Assembly: GCF_014062345.1 (NCBI RefSeq)
Contig: NZ_JACGLS010000002.1
Location: 341,739-405,738 of the forward strand
Reading direction: 5' to 3'
Source: Tenacibaculum pelagium
GTDB taxonomy: Bacteria; Bacteroidota; Bacteroidia; Flavobacteriales; Flavobacteriaceae
Length of the DNA: 64,000 nt
Part shown: piece by piece, positions 35,843 to 44,605 of the stretch
Layout: the number at the start of each line of letters is the position of its first letter
How positions within the stretch are numbered: position 1 is the stretch's first letter
Program-made: the position numbers and the translations under genes
Notes under the pieces: model-generated
What the model was told of the DNA's origin: nothing
The model's database searches: none
The model's input: only the letters and a program-made list of their open reading frames with translations

Positions 35843-36046
<204 letters not shown>

Positions 36047-36075
36047 TTAAATTAAACAAATTCTTATTCTACTTC

Positions 36076-37221
36076 TTAATGAGCATCTGCATGCTCATGA
36101 TCGTGCTCTTCTACTGCCATACCAATAAATAAGGCAGATAACATTGTAAAAATAAATGCTTGTAAGAACGCTACTAATATTTCGATAACCGAAATAAATA
36201 ATGTTAACACTAATGAAATACCTGTAGAAGCTACAGCACCAAACTGCGCTTTTAAAGTCATCATTAATGCAATTAAACTCATTACCACGAAGTGACCCGC
36301 TGTAATGTTTGCAAATAAACGTACTAGTAATGAAAATGGTTTAATTAAAATAAAACCTACTAATTCGATTACTGCTAATACTGGTCTTAAAATTTTTGGA
36401 ACTCCTGGCATCCATAAAGTATGCGCCCAAAAGTCTTTTGTTCCACTTGTAATATATACTACTAAGGTAAAAATTGCTAAACAAGCTGTTACAGCAATTT
36501 GTCCTGTTACGTTAAATCCTAATGGAGTTAATCCTAATAAGTTTAATATCCAGATAAAGAAAAAAACCGTTAATAAATAAGGCATAAATCTCTTATACTT
36601 CTTTTCACCAATATTTGGTCTTGCTATTTCGTCACGAACATATAATACTAATGGCTCTAACAAACGACCAACTCCTGTTGGAATTGCTCCTTTTTTGTAT
36701 CCTTTAGCTAATGAACCAAAACCTAAAAACATTAACAAACCTGCGAACAACATTCCGAAAACACTCTTCGTAATTGAAAAGTCTAACGTTTTAGTTGCAT
36801 TAGTAGCATGGTGAGTTTCATCGAAAGTAACTGTAGTTGCACCTTCTTCTAATTCATATATTTTACTGTGAATTTTCACCAACTTTACATCTCCTGCATC
36901 AACAATCACAGTTCCATCATCATTATGGTGGAATTTAGAAGACATGAAAGTTTTAATTCCTTTGCTTGTTTTTACAATTACTGGCAATGGAAAACCAATG
37001 TGTTTTCTTTCACCTGCATCATTCGTATACGAATAAAAAGCAAAATCATGCGAATCTGCTAAGTGATGCTTAATATAATCGTTGATTTCTTGTTTGGTGT
37101 TTACTTGCCCACCATCGTTATCTGAAGATTTTTTATCTCCATCACCAGCAAATGCTCCAAATGAAGTAAAAACTAATGCTAAAACTGTAAAAAATTTGAT
37201 AGATTTTTGTGCTATCGTCAT
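36076..37221 (-). CDS. atpB: ATP synthase a subunit with exported N-terminal extension
   Basis: The a subunit supplies the ion half-channels of Fo. At 381 residues it is longer than E. coli AtpB (271). A signal-like start (FFTVLALVFTSFGAFAG) and a soluble region (about residues 27-150: DYIKHHLADSHDFAFYSY...VTFDETHH) precede the membrane core. The stator arginine lies in LLVRLFANITAGHFVVMSL, and the C-terminus is His-rich (EEHDHEHADAH). Such extensions are usual in Bacteroidetes. It is the first gene of atpBEFHAG, from a promoter just upstream. Confidence 0.95.
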   Translation of the reverse strand: MTIAQKSIKFFTVLALVFTSFGAFAGDGDKKSSDNDGGQVNTKQEINDYIKHHLADSHDFAFYSYTNDAGERKHIGFPLPVIVKTSKGIKTFMSSKFHHNDDGTVIVDAGDVKLVKIHSKIYELEEGATTVTFDETHHATNATKTLDFSITKSVFGMLFAGLLMFLGFGSLAKGYKKGAIPTGVGRLLEPLVLYVRDEIARPNIGEKKYKRFMPYLLTVFFFIWILNLLGLTPLGFNVTGQIAVTACLAIFTLVVYITSGTKDFWAHTLWMPGVPKILRPVLAVIELVGFILIKPFSLLVRLFANITAGHFVVMSLIALMMTLKAQFGAVASTGISLVLTLFISVIEILVAFLQAFIFTMLSALFIGMAVEEHDHEHADAH

Positions 37222-37261
37222 ACCTTTATAAATATAGGGTTATGGTCTCTAAATTTCCGTG

Positions 37262-37290
37262 CAAAGGTACACATTTAATTAAAACTACAA
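37262..37290 (-). promoter_or_regulatory. Promoter of the atpBEFHAG operon
   Basis: The minus strand carries TTG (37288-37290), an 18-base gap and TACCTTTG (37262-37269), a full Bacteroidetes promoter. It lies about 40 bases before the atpB ATG at 37221. Confidence 0.65.
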
Positions 37291-37357
37291 ACCGTTTTTT
37301 TATTTAGTTTTTCTAAAGGCTTTTTAACACACTATTACTCTTTAAAAAATAAGCAAA

Positions 37358-37738
37358 CTATTTGCTATTCAATAGTTTTGAAATAGCAATAGCTTCTATT
37401 ATTAAAAATAAAAACAAGGGTATTACCAACGAAAATCTTTCTGGCTTTGTAAGTTGCTCATTTGCAAAAACTGTGGCTTGAAAAACCAATACAAAAAATC
37501 CCATTTTTAAAAAAACAGAAGCTAAATAAGCATATCCTGCTTGGTTAGGCATTTTATCTGCAATAAACTCAACTATAACATATACAATAGTTGCAGCTAT
37601 AACATGAAATAGATATACTGAGAATAAAGAAAAAGACAAATAGATGTCTTTTGAATTTAACACATAGTCGTGCGGCACATAACTTATTATAAACAGCACA
37701 ATTACTGCTACAATAAATTTAATAATACGTTTAATCAT
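37358..37738 (-). CDS. Four-helix membrane protein in the AtpI position
   Basis: A 126-residue protein with four predicted membrane helices (about residues 4-21, 37-60, 73-92 and 103-121). I cannot assign a family with certainty. Its size, topology and location just upstream of atpB match AtpI-like assembly proteins, but the sequence does not show their motifs clearly. It overlaps the AtpZ gene by 8 bases (37731-37738), so the two are co-translated. Confidence 0.75.
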   Translation of the reverse strand: MIKRIIKFIVAVIVLFIISYVPHDYVLNSKDIYLSFSLFSVYLFHVIAATIVYVIVEFIADKMPNQAGYAYLASVFLKMGFFVLVFQATVFANEQLTKPERFSLVIPLFLFLIIEAIAISKLLNSK

Positions 37739-37961
37739 TATCTTTTGATAATTTTGTTACTTGCATAATTACTGAAAACATGGCTAAAAAAACCGCTGCA
37801 AGTGTACAAATTTTTGTGTAAAGTTGTGAAGTGTTTTCATATTTGGCATCTAACCATTCACCCAGTAAGCTTCCTAGATAAATGGTTAAACCCATTTGCA
37901 ATGCTATCCCAGAAAACCGAACAAATTTATTAAGCGGTTTTCCCTTTGAGTCTTTGCTCAT
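37731..37961 (-). CDS. atpZ: AtpZ/AtpI family protein
   Basis: A 76-residue protein with two membrane helices: FSGIALQMGLTIYLGSLLGEWLD and the second, CTLAAVFLAMFSVIMQVTKL. The GIALQMG...GSLLGEWLD pattern is typical of the AtpZ family, which sits before ATP synthase operons and helps c-ring assembly or forms a Mg2+/Ca2+ pathway in other bacteria. Its first 32 bases overlap the end of the bactofilin gene, and its last 8 overlap the next gene. Confidence 0.88.
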   Translation of the reverse strand: MSKDSKGKPLNKFVRFSGIALQMGLTIYLGSLLGEWLDAKYENTSQLYTKICTLAAVFLAMFSVIMQVTKLSKDND

Positions 37962-38337
37962 CTTTATTTAATTCTTTTACGGCTCCTTTCATTGAACATG
38001 TTGCATTAAAAGCTGCTCCTGGCTCTACAGAAAGTTTACTTATTACAACATCTCCACTAATATTTGCCGAAGACTTAACAGTTAATGTATTAGATACAGA
38101 TAGCTCTCCAGAAAATTTTCCTTCGATATCTGCATTTGTACAATCAACTTTTCCATTTACAAAACCAGAGTCTCCTATAATAACTCTACCTTCAGTTTTT
38201 ATAGTTCCTTCTAAAGTTCCGTCAATTCTAAAATCTCCTTCCGAGATAATATCTCCAGCTATTTTAGTATTCTTACCGATAACGTTTCTTTCTGAAACTT
38301 TTTGACTTCCTGCTTTTTTACTTTCTTTACTAAACAT
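37930..38337 (-). CDS. Bactofilin (polymer-forming cytoskeletal protein)
   Basis: A 135-residue bactofilin. The central right-handed beta-helix repeats every six residues or so: NTKIAGDIISEGDFRIDGTLEGTIKTEGRVIIGDSGFVNGKVDC and so on. Bactofilins form filaments on the membrane and position cell-wall or stalk machinery in other bacteria. It follows porW by 25 bases and overlaps the AtpZ gene by 32 bases. The tie to the secretion gene may reflect only shared transcription. Confidence 0.92.
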   Translation of the reverse strand: MFSKESKKAGSQKVSERNVIGKNTKIAGDIISEGDFRIDGTLEGTIKTEGRVIIGDSGFVNGKVDCTNADIEGKFSGELSVSNTLTVKSSANISGDVVISKLSVEPGAAFNATCSMKGAVKELNKDEQRLKGKTA

Positions 38338-38362
38338 GGTATTTAGGGGGAATTATGATATT

Positions 38363-40594
38363 TTATTTATTTAATCGTTTTATTATTTCTTGTGCTTTTT
38401 TTCCTTCTTCAAGATTAGCATAACTAACCGCAACAAACTCTAATGCTTTTTTATACGCTTCTTTATCTTGGTATTTACCTGTTGCTAAAGCTTTTAGGAG
38501 TGCAAATTTAGGGATTAATTCTGAGTTATTTACTGTTGGCATGAAACTATCTATCTCATTTACAACTTCTTCAAACTTATTTTGCTTATATAAGTAATAT
38601 AATTCTTTGTACTTATTTAAAACAATATCCTCTTTCTTCTCTTCTGTTAATTTTTTATTTGGATTTAAAATTATCTGCGCAAAACTTGTTTCTGGATACT
38701 TATTTAGAATAACATTCTTATATTGAATTGCTTTTTCTTGATTCCCTACCTCATTATAAACTTGATATAAATGATAGCTTATTGGTAACTCAAGATTATT
38801 ATCTGTACGTAATTTATCTAAACGCTCAAGGTTTTTAATTGCTAAATCAGTGTTTTTAAATTGTTCTTTGTAAATCAACCCTAATTGATATAATGCTTCG
38901 TTACGACCAGCAATTAAACCATCTATTTCGTTCTTATCTGTTGGGATTTCATCTAAATAAGTTGATAATTCATATCGTGGATTTACTTTTTCTTCATTCG
39001 AATCATCTCCTGACACACTAATATCATCGATTGTAGATTTATCAGACAATCTCCAATTATCTTCTAACGGACGAGTACCCCAAATTTTTTCAAATTCAAC
39101 TTTACCAAAACCTAATGCTCTTGTATTATAAAAATACCATTTCCCTGCATTAGCACTGTTATTAATTGAAGCTCCTCCTCCAAAAGAACTTCCGAAGTTT
39201 TGAGCATTTAAAATTTGTTGCTTTCTTTCTTCATCTTCATTTTTTATTTTTTCAATATAGTCTTCGAAAAAAGAAGTGCGCTCATCTGGACTCATTGCAA
39301 CTAATTTTAGAATACTATCATTATTCTTAACTAGTTCTTCGTGTTTTCTTAAAGTAGTTAACCCTTTGTTTTTTCTTCGAATTCTTCGAATTCTCTTTTC
39401 TTGATCAAACTCTTTAGAAGTTACTTGTAAAACACTATCATAAAACGAACCTGCTAACAAATAATTTTCTTTATTAAAAGCAATATTACCCAACTTTTCG
39501 TAGGCGTATGTTTTTTGATAATCGTTATTATTTTTAGCGTTTAATGATTTTTGAAAATACTTAACCGCTTTATCTGTATTGTTTCTTCCTTCTTCTAAAA
39601 CTCCTGCTTGATAATACAGCGCATTTAAAAATTTACGATTATCAGAATTTTTGATTAGTTTTTTTAATCTGGCCAAAACTACAATGGATGCTGAATCATT
39701 AGGTGTGTTTTTAGCCAACTCAATATTAGATCTTATACGGTAACGGTATGGTGCTTTTTTATTATCTGCTAGTTTATTAAATACCATTCTTGCAGAATCT
39801 TTACGACCTAACTCACTATATATTTGACCCAACACAAACATATCTCGAGATGCTTGTTCTTTGTTTTTAAATATTTCAGATGCTTTTGCTAAATGCTCTA
39901 TTACTTTTTGAACTGTATCTGTTTTCTGATACGCCATAGCTAGCGCTGTATGCGCTTGTTCTCTTATTTCATCTGGAAGTTCTTTTTCATTTTCTTCAAC
40001 TTCTAATAAGAATTTTAACGATTCAATCGCTAACTTCTCATTATCCAAACGAATGTTTGTTTTAGCTCTCCAAATTTTTGTTTCGTTAATCAAATTTGCA
40101 TTCGGATAATTGGCTATAACATAATTAAAAGCTTCTATCGCAGGAATAAAACGTTGTTGATAATATCTTGATTTACCTAACAATAAATATGCGTCATCGA
40201 TTTGACGATTTTTCTCATATCCATCGATATTCATCGAGTGCGTTTCAATTGCTTTTCTAGCCTTGTCTTCAGCTCTCTCAAAAGAAGTTAAATTTCTTTC
40301 TTCTTCCTCTTCACTTTCTCCAAAACCAGAACCTGGTTGAACTGCTGCTGTTGGAATTATCTTATCATCAAAAGTAATTGGCTCTATTTGTAATCTTTTC
40401 CAAAAATTATCTTCATGCTTCTCTTTTATTTCTTCTAAGCCTTTTTGATATGCTTGTTCTCCATTAAATAACACATTGTATTTAGTGGTTAACGCATGGA
40501 AATTTCTATTTAAAAAAGCATCCTTTTTAACGCTACATGAATACACAATAGCTATAAGGATATTGAAAACTAAGAGTTTGTATAGTTTTTTCAT
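38363..40594 (-). CDS. porW: Type IX secretion lipoprotein PorW/SprE
   Basis: A 743-residue TPR lipoprotein (leader ending in IVYSC, C20). The family is recognised by the start VKKDAFLNRNFHALTTKYNVLFNGEQAYQKGLEEI and the TPR region RQIDDAYLLLGKSRYYQQRFIPAIEAFNYVIANYP. PorW (P. gingivalis) and SprE (F. johnsoniae) are needed for type IX secretion and, in gliding species, for motility, linking the trans-envelope core to the outer-membrane translocon. A stem-loop with a T7 run ends directly at its ATG, so translation or transcription may be regulated there. A bactofilin gene follows. Confidence 0.92.
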   Translation of the reverse strand: MKKLYKLLVFNILIAIVYSCSVKKDAFLNRNFHALTTKYNVLFNGEQAYQKGLEEIKEKHEDNFWKRLQIEPITFDDKIIPTAAVQPGSGFGESEEEEERNLTSFERAEDKARKAIETHSMNIDGYEKNRQIDDAYLLLGKSRYYQQRFIPAIEAFNYVIANYPNANLINETKIWRAKTNIRLDNEKLAIESLKFLLEVEENEKELPDEIREQAHTALAMAYQKTDTVQKVIEHLAKASEIFKNKEQASRDMFVLGQIYSELGRKDSARMVFNKLADNKKAPYRYRIRSNIELAKNTPNDSASIVVLARLKKLIKNSDNRKFLNALYYQAGVLEEGRNNTDKAVKYFQKSLNAKNNNDYQKTYAYEKLGNIAFNKENYLLAGSFYDSVLQVTSKEFDQEKRIRRIRRKNKGLTTLRKHEELVKNNDSILKLVAMSPDERTSFFEDYIEKIKNEDEERKQQILNAQNFGSSFGGGASINNSANAGKWYFYNTRALGFGKVEFEKIWGTRPLEDNWRLSDKSTIDDISVSGDDSNEEKVNPRYELSTYLDEIPTDKNEIDGLIAGRNEALYQLGLIYKEQFKNTDLAIKNLERLDKLRTDNNLELPISYHLYQVYNEVGNQEKAIQYKNVILNKYPETSFAQIILNPNKKLTEEKKEDIVLNKYKELYYLYKQNKFEEVVNEIDSFMPTVNNSELIPKFALLKALATGKYQDKEAYKKALEFVAVSYANLEEGKKAQEIIKRLNK

Positions 40595-40662
40595 AAAAAA
40601 ATTACGCTTTTACTGTACAACAATAATAAGGTTAAGTTATTGTACGTAAAAGCGTAAAAATA
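40595..40662 (-). promoter_or_regulatory. Terminator-like hairpin ending at the porW start codon
   Basis: On the minus strand, an 18-bp stem (40602-40620 with 40640-40657, core TTACGCTTTTAC, one bulge) and a loop of about 19 bases end in seven T residues that directly precede the porW ATG at 40594. It looks like an intrinsic terminator for the ABC operon upstream (ending at 40687) but could also act as a porW attenuator. A TATTTTTA box (40655-40662) overlaps its base. Confidence 0.7.
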
Positions 40663-40686
40663 GCAATAAAAAGGCAATTTTTTCTG

Positions 40687-41382
40687 CTATGCAGCAAAAT
40701 AGCTTTCTAATTCTTTTAAAGTTTCTTGCGAGGTATTAATATCTTTTACCACATTTCCTTTTTCTAAGACAACTATTCGCTCACAAACTTCAGTAACATG
40801 ACTTAAATCGTGACTAGAAACTAATACTGTAACCTCTTTATTATCAGTTAAAGTTTTAATTATTTTTTTAAGTCTAATTTGAGTTGTTGGATCTAAATTT
40901 GCGAATGGCTCATCTAAAATTACCACTTGTGGATTTCCCATCATTGCAGCAATAATTCCTGCTTTTTTCTGATTTCCTTTACTTAAATCTCTTAAATACT
41001 TTTTCTTTCCTAGAATTTCCCCATTAAAAAATTCATCAAATTGTGCTAAGAACGATGTTACATCTGCCTTATTCATCCCTCTTAAATCCCCAATAAAATC
41101 AAAATATTCTTCCGGTGTTAAATAACCAATTAAGAAGCTTTCATCTATAAAAGACCCAGTAAAACTTTTCCATTCTTCACTCTTATTTACCACCACATTA
41201 TTATTAGTAATTTCTCCTGTTGTTGGCCTGATTAAATCTAATAAGATATTAAATAGTGTGGTTTTTCCTGCTCCATTATTCCCTACTAAACCAAAACTTT
41301 GACCTCTAGGAATTTCTATTTTCTCTACGTTTAAAACTTCTGCTTGTCCGTATTTTTTTGAAACTGTATTTATTGTAATCAT
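40687..41382 (-). CDS. ABC transporter ATP-binding protein
   Basis: A 231-residue ATPase subunit: Walker A GNNGAGKTTL, the signature LRDLSKGNQKKAGI (variant LSKGN), Walker B PQVVILDEPFANLD, and the H-loop SSHDLSHV. It drives export by the membrane subunit encoded 26 bases upstream (41409-42875). The type resembles the short ABC-2 exporter ATPases; the substrate is unknown. Confidence 0.94.
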   Translation of the reverse strand: MITINTVSKKYGQAEVLNVEKIEIPRGQSFGLVGNNGAGKTTLFNILLDLIRPTTGEITNNNVVVNKSEEWKSFTGSFIDESFLIGYLTPEEYFDFIGDLRGMNKADVTSFLAQFDEFFNGEILGKKKYLRDLSKGNQKKAGIIAAMMGNPQVVILDEPFANLDPTTQIRLKKIIKTLTDNKEVTVLVSSHDLSHVTEVCERIVVLEKGNVVKDINTSQETLKELESYFAA

Positions 41383-41408
41383 TATATTTTCTTTAAAGTT
41401 TGTGTTGT

Positions 41409-42875
41409 TTATGCTTCTTTACCAAAAGCATTAATCATAGCATATTTGTCTTTAATATATTTCTTTTCGATTAAATTCATGAAATAGTTTTTAAAAACCA
41501 TTCCGATAACTCCAACTAGTGCAACTGCAATAAACCCAGAATTATAACCTATAAATTTATCGAACACCCAATATATTGCCATAGGAAATAACATTAACGG
41601 TATTATAATTAAAAACTGGGTAGCACTAGTACCTTGTGTGTTACCAAATCCTCCTTTAGTTAAGTCGATTCTTTTTCTATTAAAAGACCCAGCATAAAGT
41701 AGAAATAATGAGTTAAATCCAATATTAAAAATAGCTCCACAAGTGATCATCAAAAAAATTTTAGTTCCGAAGTACAAATATGGAATACTCATAAAATATA
41801 AGACAGAAGTCATCGCTACCATTAAAAACCATTTAGATTCTAAAAACTTACGATACCTAAAACTCTGACTCATTAACATTTTATAATGTGCGCTATCCCA
41901 AGCAGGTATAAACTGACCATAGTTTAATGCAAATCCTCCTGTTACAAATAACGAAGCAAACATTAACATTGCTGGCATTTTTTGATACGTTTCTTGCGTA
42001 AAAAATACTAAACCATAAAAAAGAAATAAAAACGACATTAAGAAAACGGTTTTTGTTCTTTTATTTCTCCAAATTAATCGGATATCGTTCTTAATAAATG
42101 GAGCTACATCTCCTAGTCTTTCTGTCCAAGATAAATCTGCTGTATTTGCTTCTTCTACTTTTACTGCAACTACATCATCTAAATATACTCTATCTCTTAA
42201 TTGTTTATAATTTACATAGTACAAAACAATAGCCGTTGCAAAAGGAACTAAGCCTAAAATTGGATTAGCAACAATTCCATCGAATACCTGTTGACTATAA
42301 ATTGATGCATCAAAACTAGTAAACTTCTGAAGTGCTATTAAACTCACTAACAACGTTGCAATAAAAGCGAAAACCCGATTGTCCTTGTTGATTAAAAAAT
42401 TTAAAAAGTTAACCGCTTGAATGATAAAAACCATTGCAAACAACCAACCTAAAACTCCAGCTACATTATAACCTTGGCTTATTAGAACAATTGCAAACGG
42501 AATGTAAAAAAACAATGACAAGAAATTAAATCCTGAAAAAGCCGATTTTCCTAATACATAATGAACTAGCTTATCTTTTTTAATTGGTAGTATTAATAGC
42601 GGTTTAATATTCATTACAGGTAATTTTTGCATCAAATAGCGAAAAATTAAATCACCAAGAATAGCAAAAATCAACATTGAGTTTACAATTTGTAGCGGAT
42701 CTTGCTCTGGAAATGTTTTTTTCAAAATAAAATATCCTCCAATTCCAATACCTAAAAAAACTGCAATAAGATAAAGAACAAAAAAGCCCATTATTATTTT
42801 TAAAGCGATTCCTTTTTGCCAATAAGAAGAACGGAAATATTGTTTCCATTCTAATTTTAAAAAGTGTGTAATCAT
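41409..42875 (-). CDS. DUF5687-type ABC-2 permease
   Basis: A 488-residue membrane protein with about 12 hydrophobic segments. It begins with FLKLEWKQYFRSSYW, a cytoplasmic start typical of ABC-2 permeases, and the family is DUF5687 (by recollection). It should form the channel half of an exporter with the ATPase downstream. No ligand or accessory gene gives away the substrate. Confidence 0.82.
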   Translation of the reverse strand: MITHFLKLEWKQYFRSSYWQKGIALKIIMGFFVLYLIAVFLGIGIGGYFILKKTFPEQDPLQIVNSMLIFAILGDLIFRYLMQKLPVMNIKPLLILPIKKDKLVHYVLGKSAFSGFNFLSLFFYIPFAIVLISQGYNVAGVLGWLFAMVFIIQAVNFLNFLINKDNRVFAFIATLLVSLIALQKFTSFDASIYSQQVFDGIVANPILGLVPFATAIVLYYVNYKQLRDRVYLDDVVAVKVEEANTADLSWTERLGDVAPFIKNDIRLIWRNKRTKTVFLMSFLFLFYGLVFFTQETYQKMPAMLMFASLFVTGGFALNYGQFIPAWDSAHYKMLMSQSFRYRKFLESKWFLMVAMTSVLYFMSIPYLYFGTKIFLMITCGAIFNIGFNSLFLLYAGSFNRKRIDLTKGGFGNTQGTSATQFLIIIPLMLFPMAIYWVFDKFIGYNSGFIAVALVGVIGMVFKNYFMNLIEKKYIKDKYAMINAFGKEA

Positions 42876-42932
42876 TTGGTTAATTATTAATTGATTGCTT
42901 TATAAGTGTCTTTATTTAATAATTTGTTACAT

Positions 42933-42965
42933 AAAAAAAGCATCAATTTAAAAATTGATGCTTTT
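42933..42965 (-). terminator. Terminator after the DUF1761 gene
   Basis: A 13-bp stem (AAAAGCATCAATT / AATTGATGCTTTT) with a 4-base loop is followed on the minus strand by a T tract, just past the stop at 42990. Confidence 0.75.
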
Positions 42966-42989
42966 CCTAATTTTATTATTCTATCGTTT

Positions 42990-43490
42990 TTAAGCCCATT
43001 GACAAATAACTCCACCCATTAATGCTAGTGTTATAGTCCAATATCCTACATTAATAGCTACGTACTTGAAACTTCTTCTTTCAAATAACGATTTAGTTCC
43101 TATAATTGGTAACACAAAAAACAACCCAGTTAAAATACCATGTAAAGCACCGTGCTGAAAAGTTCTAAAACGATCTCCAAAATTACTCATAAACTCTACG
43201 AAATAAGCATAAGCTCCTCCAGATTTCTCCATAAATTCAGGTTCTCCTGCCAAGGTTTGAAAAATTCCAAATTGATGAATTACTAAAAACTGCATAAAAA
43301 ATGCAATTAATAAACTAAACACAAAACTAAGTCCGAAAATTAATAGCATGTTGCCGCCTTCAACATCCTTTTGTGTAAAATTCATTTCTTTCATCCATGC
43401 TTTTTGAAATAACATTGGACCATACCAAAGAAATCCCATAATCATAGGTATAAAAGCTGCTCCTAAAATCGCTAAATAATTTGTTTCCAT
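42990..43490 (-). CDS. DUF1761 domain membrane protein
   Basis: A 166-residue protein with four predicted membrane helices. The start NYLAILGAAFIPMIMGFLWYGPMLFQKAWMKE has the DUF1761 hallmark (FLWYGPxLFxKxW). The function is unknown. The ATG at 43490 is chosen over 43541, because the -7 box TATATTTG (43518-43525) lies between them. A terminator closes it at 42933-42965, so it is a single-gene transcript. Confidence 0.87.
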   Translation of the reverse strand: METNYLAILGAAFIPMIMGFLWYGPMLFQKAWMKEMNFTQKDVEGGNMLLIFGLSFVFSLLIAFFMQFLVIHQFGIFQTLAGEPEFMEKSGGAYAYFVEFMSNFGDRFRTFQHGALHGILTGLFFVLPIIGTKSLFERRSFKYVAINVGYWTITLALMGGVICQWA

Positions 43491-43517
43491 TATGTTTAAG
43501 TTTATAGTTAATGTACT

Positions 43518-43525
43518 CAAATATA
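43518..43525 (-). promoter_or_regulatory. -7 promoter element of the DUF1761 gene
   Basis: The minus strand reads TATATTTG, an exact TAnnTTTG match, 27 bases before the ATG at 43490. It directly follows the T tract of the upstream terminator. Confidence 0.55.
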
Positions 43526-43560
43526 ACAAAAAAAGCATCAAATAAATATTTGATGCTTTA
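43526..43560 (-). terminator. Terminator after the DUF4837 gene
   Basis: A 13-bp stem (AAAGCATCAAATA / TATTTGATGCTTT) with a 2-base centre ends in a T7 run on the minus strand. It closes the long ricT-to-DUF4837 gene run. Confidence 0.8.
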
Positions 43561-43583
43561 TGAGTATTTATATAAAAATAAGC

Positions 43584-44576
43584 TTATTTTATTTTCATTG
43601 ATTTTGCAATTGCCTCTAATTCAAACAAAAAGTCTCTTTTATTTACCGATGGCGCATATGTGAATCCTTCAAAAACAATTAAACGATTATTCTTCTTATC
43701 AACCACTGTATAATTAATAAACGGACCTGCCATAAAATCGTTTTTCACTTCCCATTTACCGCGAGTTTCATATGCTTTTTTACCATCAATTTCGGCATCA
43801 AAAGTAAAAGGAGTAAATGCTTGCTCGGTAATCATATACATCCCTTCTTTACTTCCTGGTATGTGTTTTTTACCAATAGTATCTCTAACAGCAACAATAT
43901 TATCAGCCACATTACTTTCATCTTCTAATGGCACGCTGTAAATTAAAACATTATTAGTTCCATCCCCACGAGCTATACCGCTTTTTAAGTGTTGACGCAG
44001 CCATAAAAACTCACCTGTATCTTCAACTAATCTATATCTTTTCGGAATATCTATTGTTATTTCTAAATCTTGAGCTGTTTTAAACTTCGTTTCGTCTATA
44101 CGCTCTTTTTTAAAGATTCTTTGAGTAAACTTAATATCTTCATCTTTAAAAATTTTGATAATCTCTTTTCCTCTATTTTTTACTAGGTTAATTAAACCCT
44201 CTTTATTTTTAGCAGTACCATATACTATAATTTGAGGCTCTGCATATTTATTTTTCTCAACGGAAAGACCTTCTTTTTGTCCTTGTTGAAGAACTAAAAT
44301 GGCTTTATTATTTCTCATAAACCCGCTAAACCCTGAAGGATCTATTTGTCCGACAGACAATAATGTTTCTGGCTGTGGTAATCCGACTTGATGCTCTCCA
44401 AATACCGTTCTAATTTCATCTCCCAATGCACCTTGCCAATCAATTCCTTTAACAACTACCAATACTTTATTGGTTTTTCCGTTAGATGTTGGTAAAATAT
44501 ATCCACTTTTTCCATCTCCGTTTTTACATGAGATTACTAGTAATGCTAAAATGAATATTGCTACAGCTTTTTTCAT
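43584..44576 (-). CDS. DUF4837 family lipoprotein
   Basis: A 330-residue lipoprotein (leader ending LLVISC, C17) of the Bacteroidetes family DUF4837, recognised by the start NGKTNKVLVVVKGIDWQGALGDEIRTVFGEHQVGLPQPE. It should lie in the periplasm or at the outer membrane. The function is unknown. It is the last gene of the long minus-strand run and follows the LysM transglycosylase gene by 29 bases, so an envelope role is plausible. Confidence 0.88.
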   Translation of the reverse strand: MKKAVAIFILALLVISCKNGDGKSGYILPTSNGKTNKVLVVVKGIDWQGALGDEIRTVFGEHQVGLPQPETLLSVGQIDPSGFSGFMRNNKAILVLQQGQKEGLSVEKNKYAEPQIIVYGTAKNKEGLINLVKNRGKEIIKIFKDEDIKFTQRIFKKERIDETKFKTAQDLEITIDIPKRYRLVEDTGEFLWLRQHLKSGIARGDGTNNVLIYSVPLEDESNVADNIVAVRDTIGKKHIPGSKEGMYMITEQAFTPFTFDAEIDGKKAYETRGKWEVKNDFMAGPFINYTVVDKKNNRLIVFEGFTYAPSVNKRDFLFELEAIAKSMKIK

Positions 44577-44605
44577 AGTTTTTGTTTTTTAGTAGTAAGT
44601 TAATG

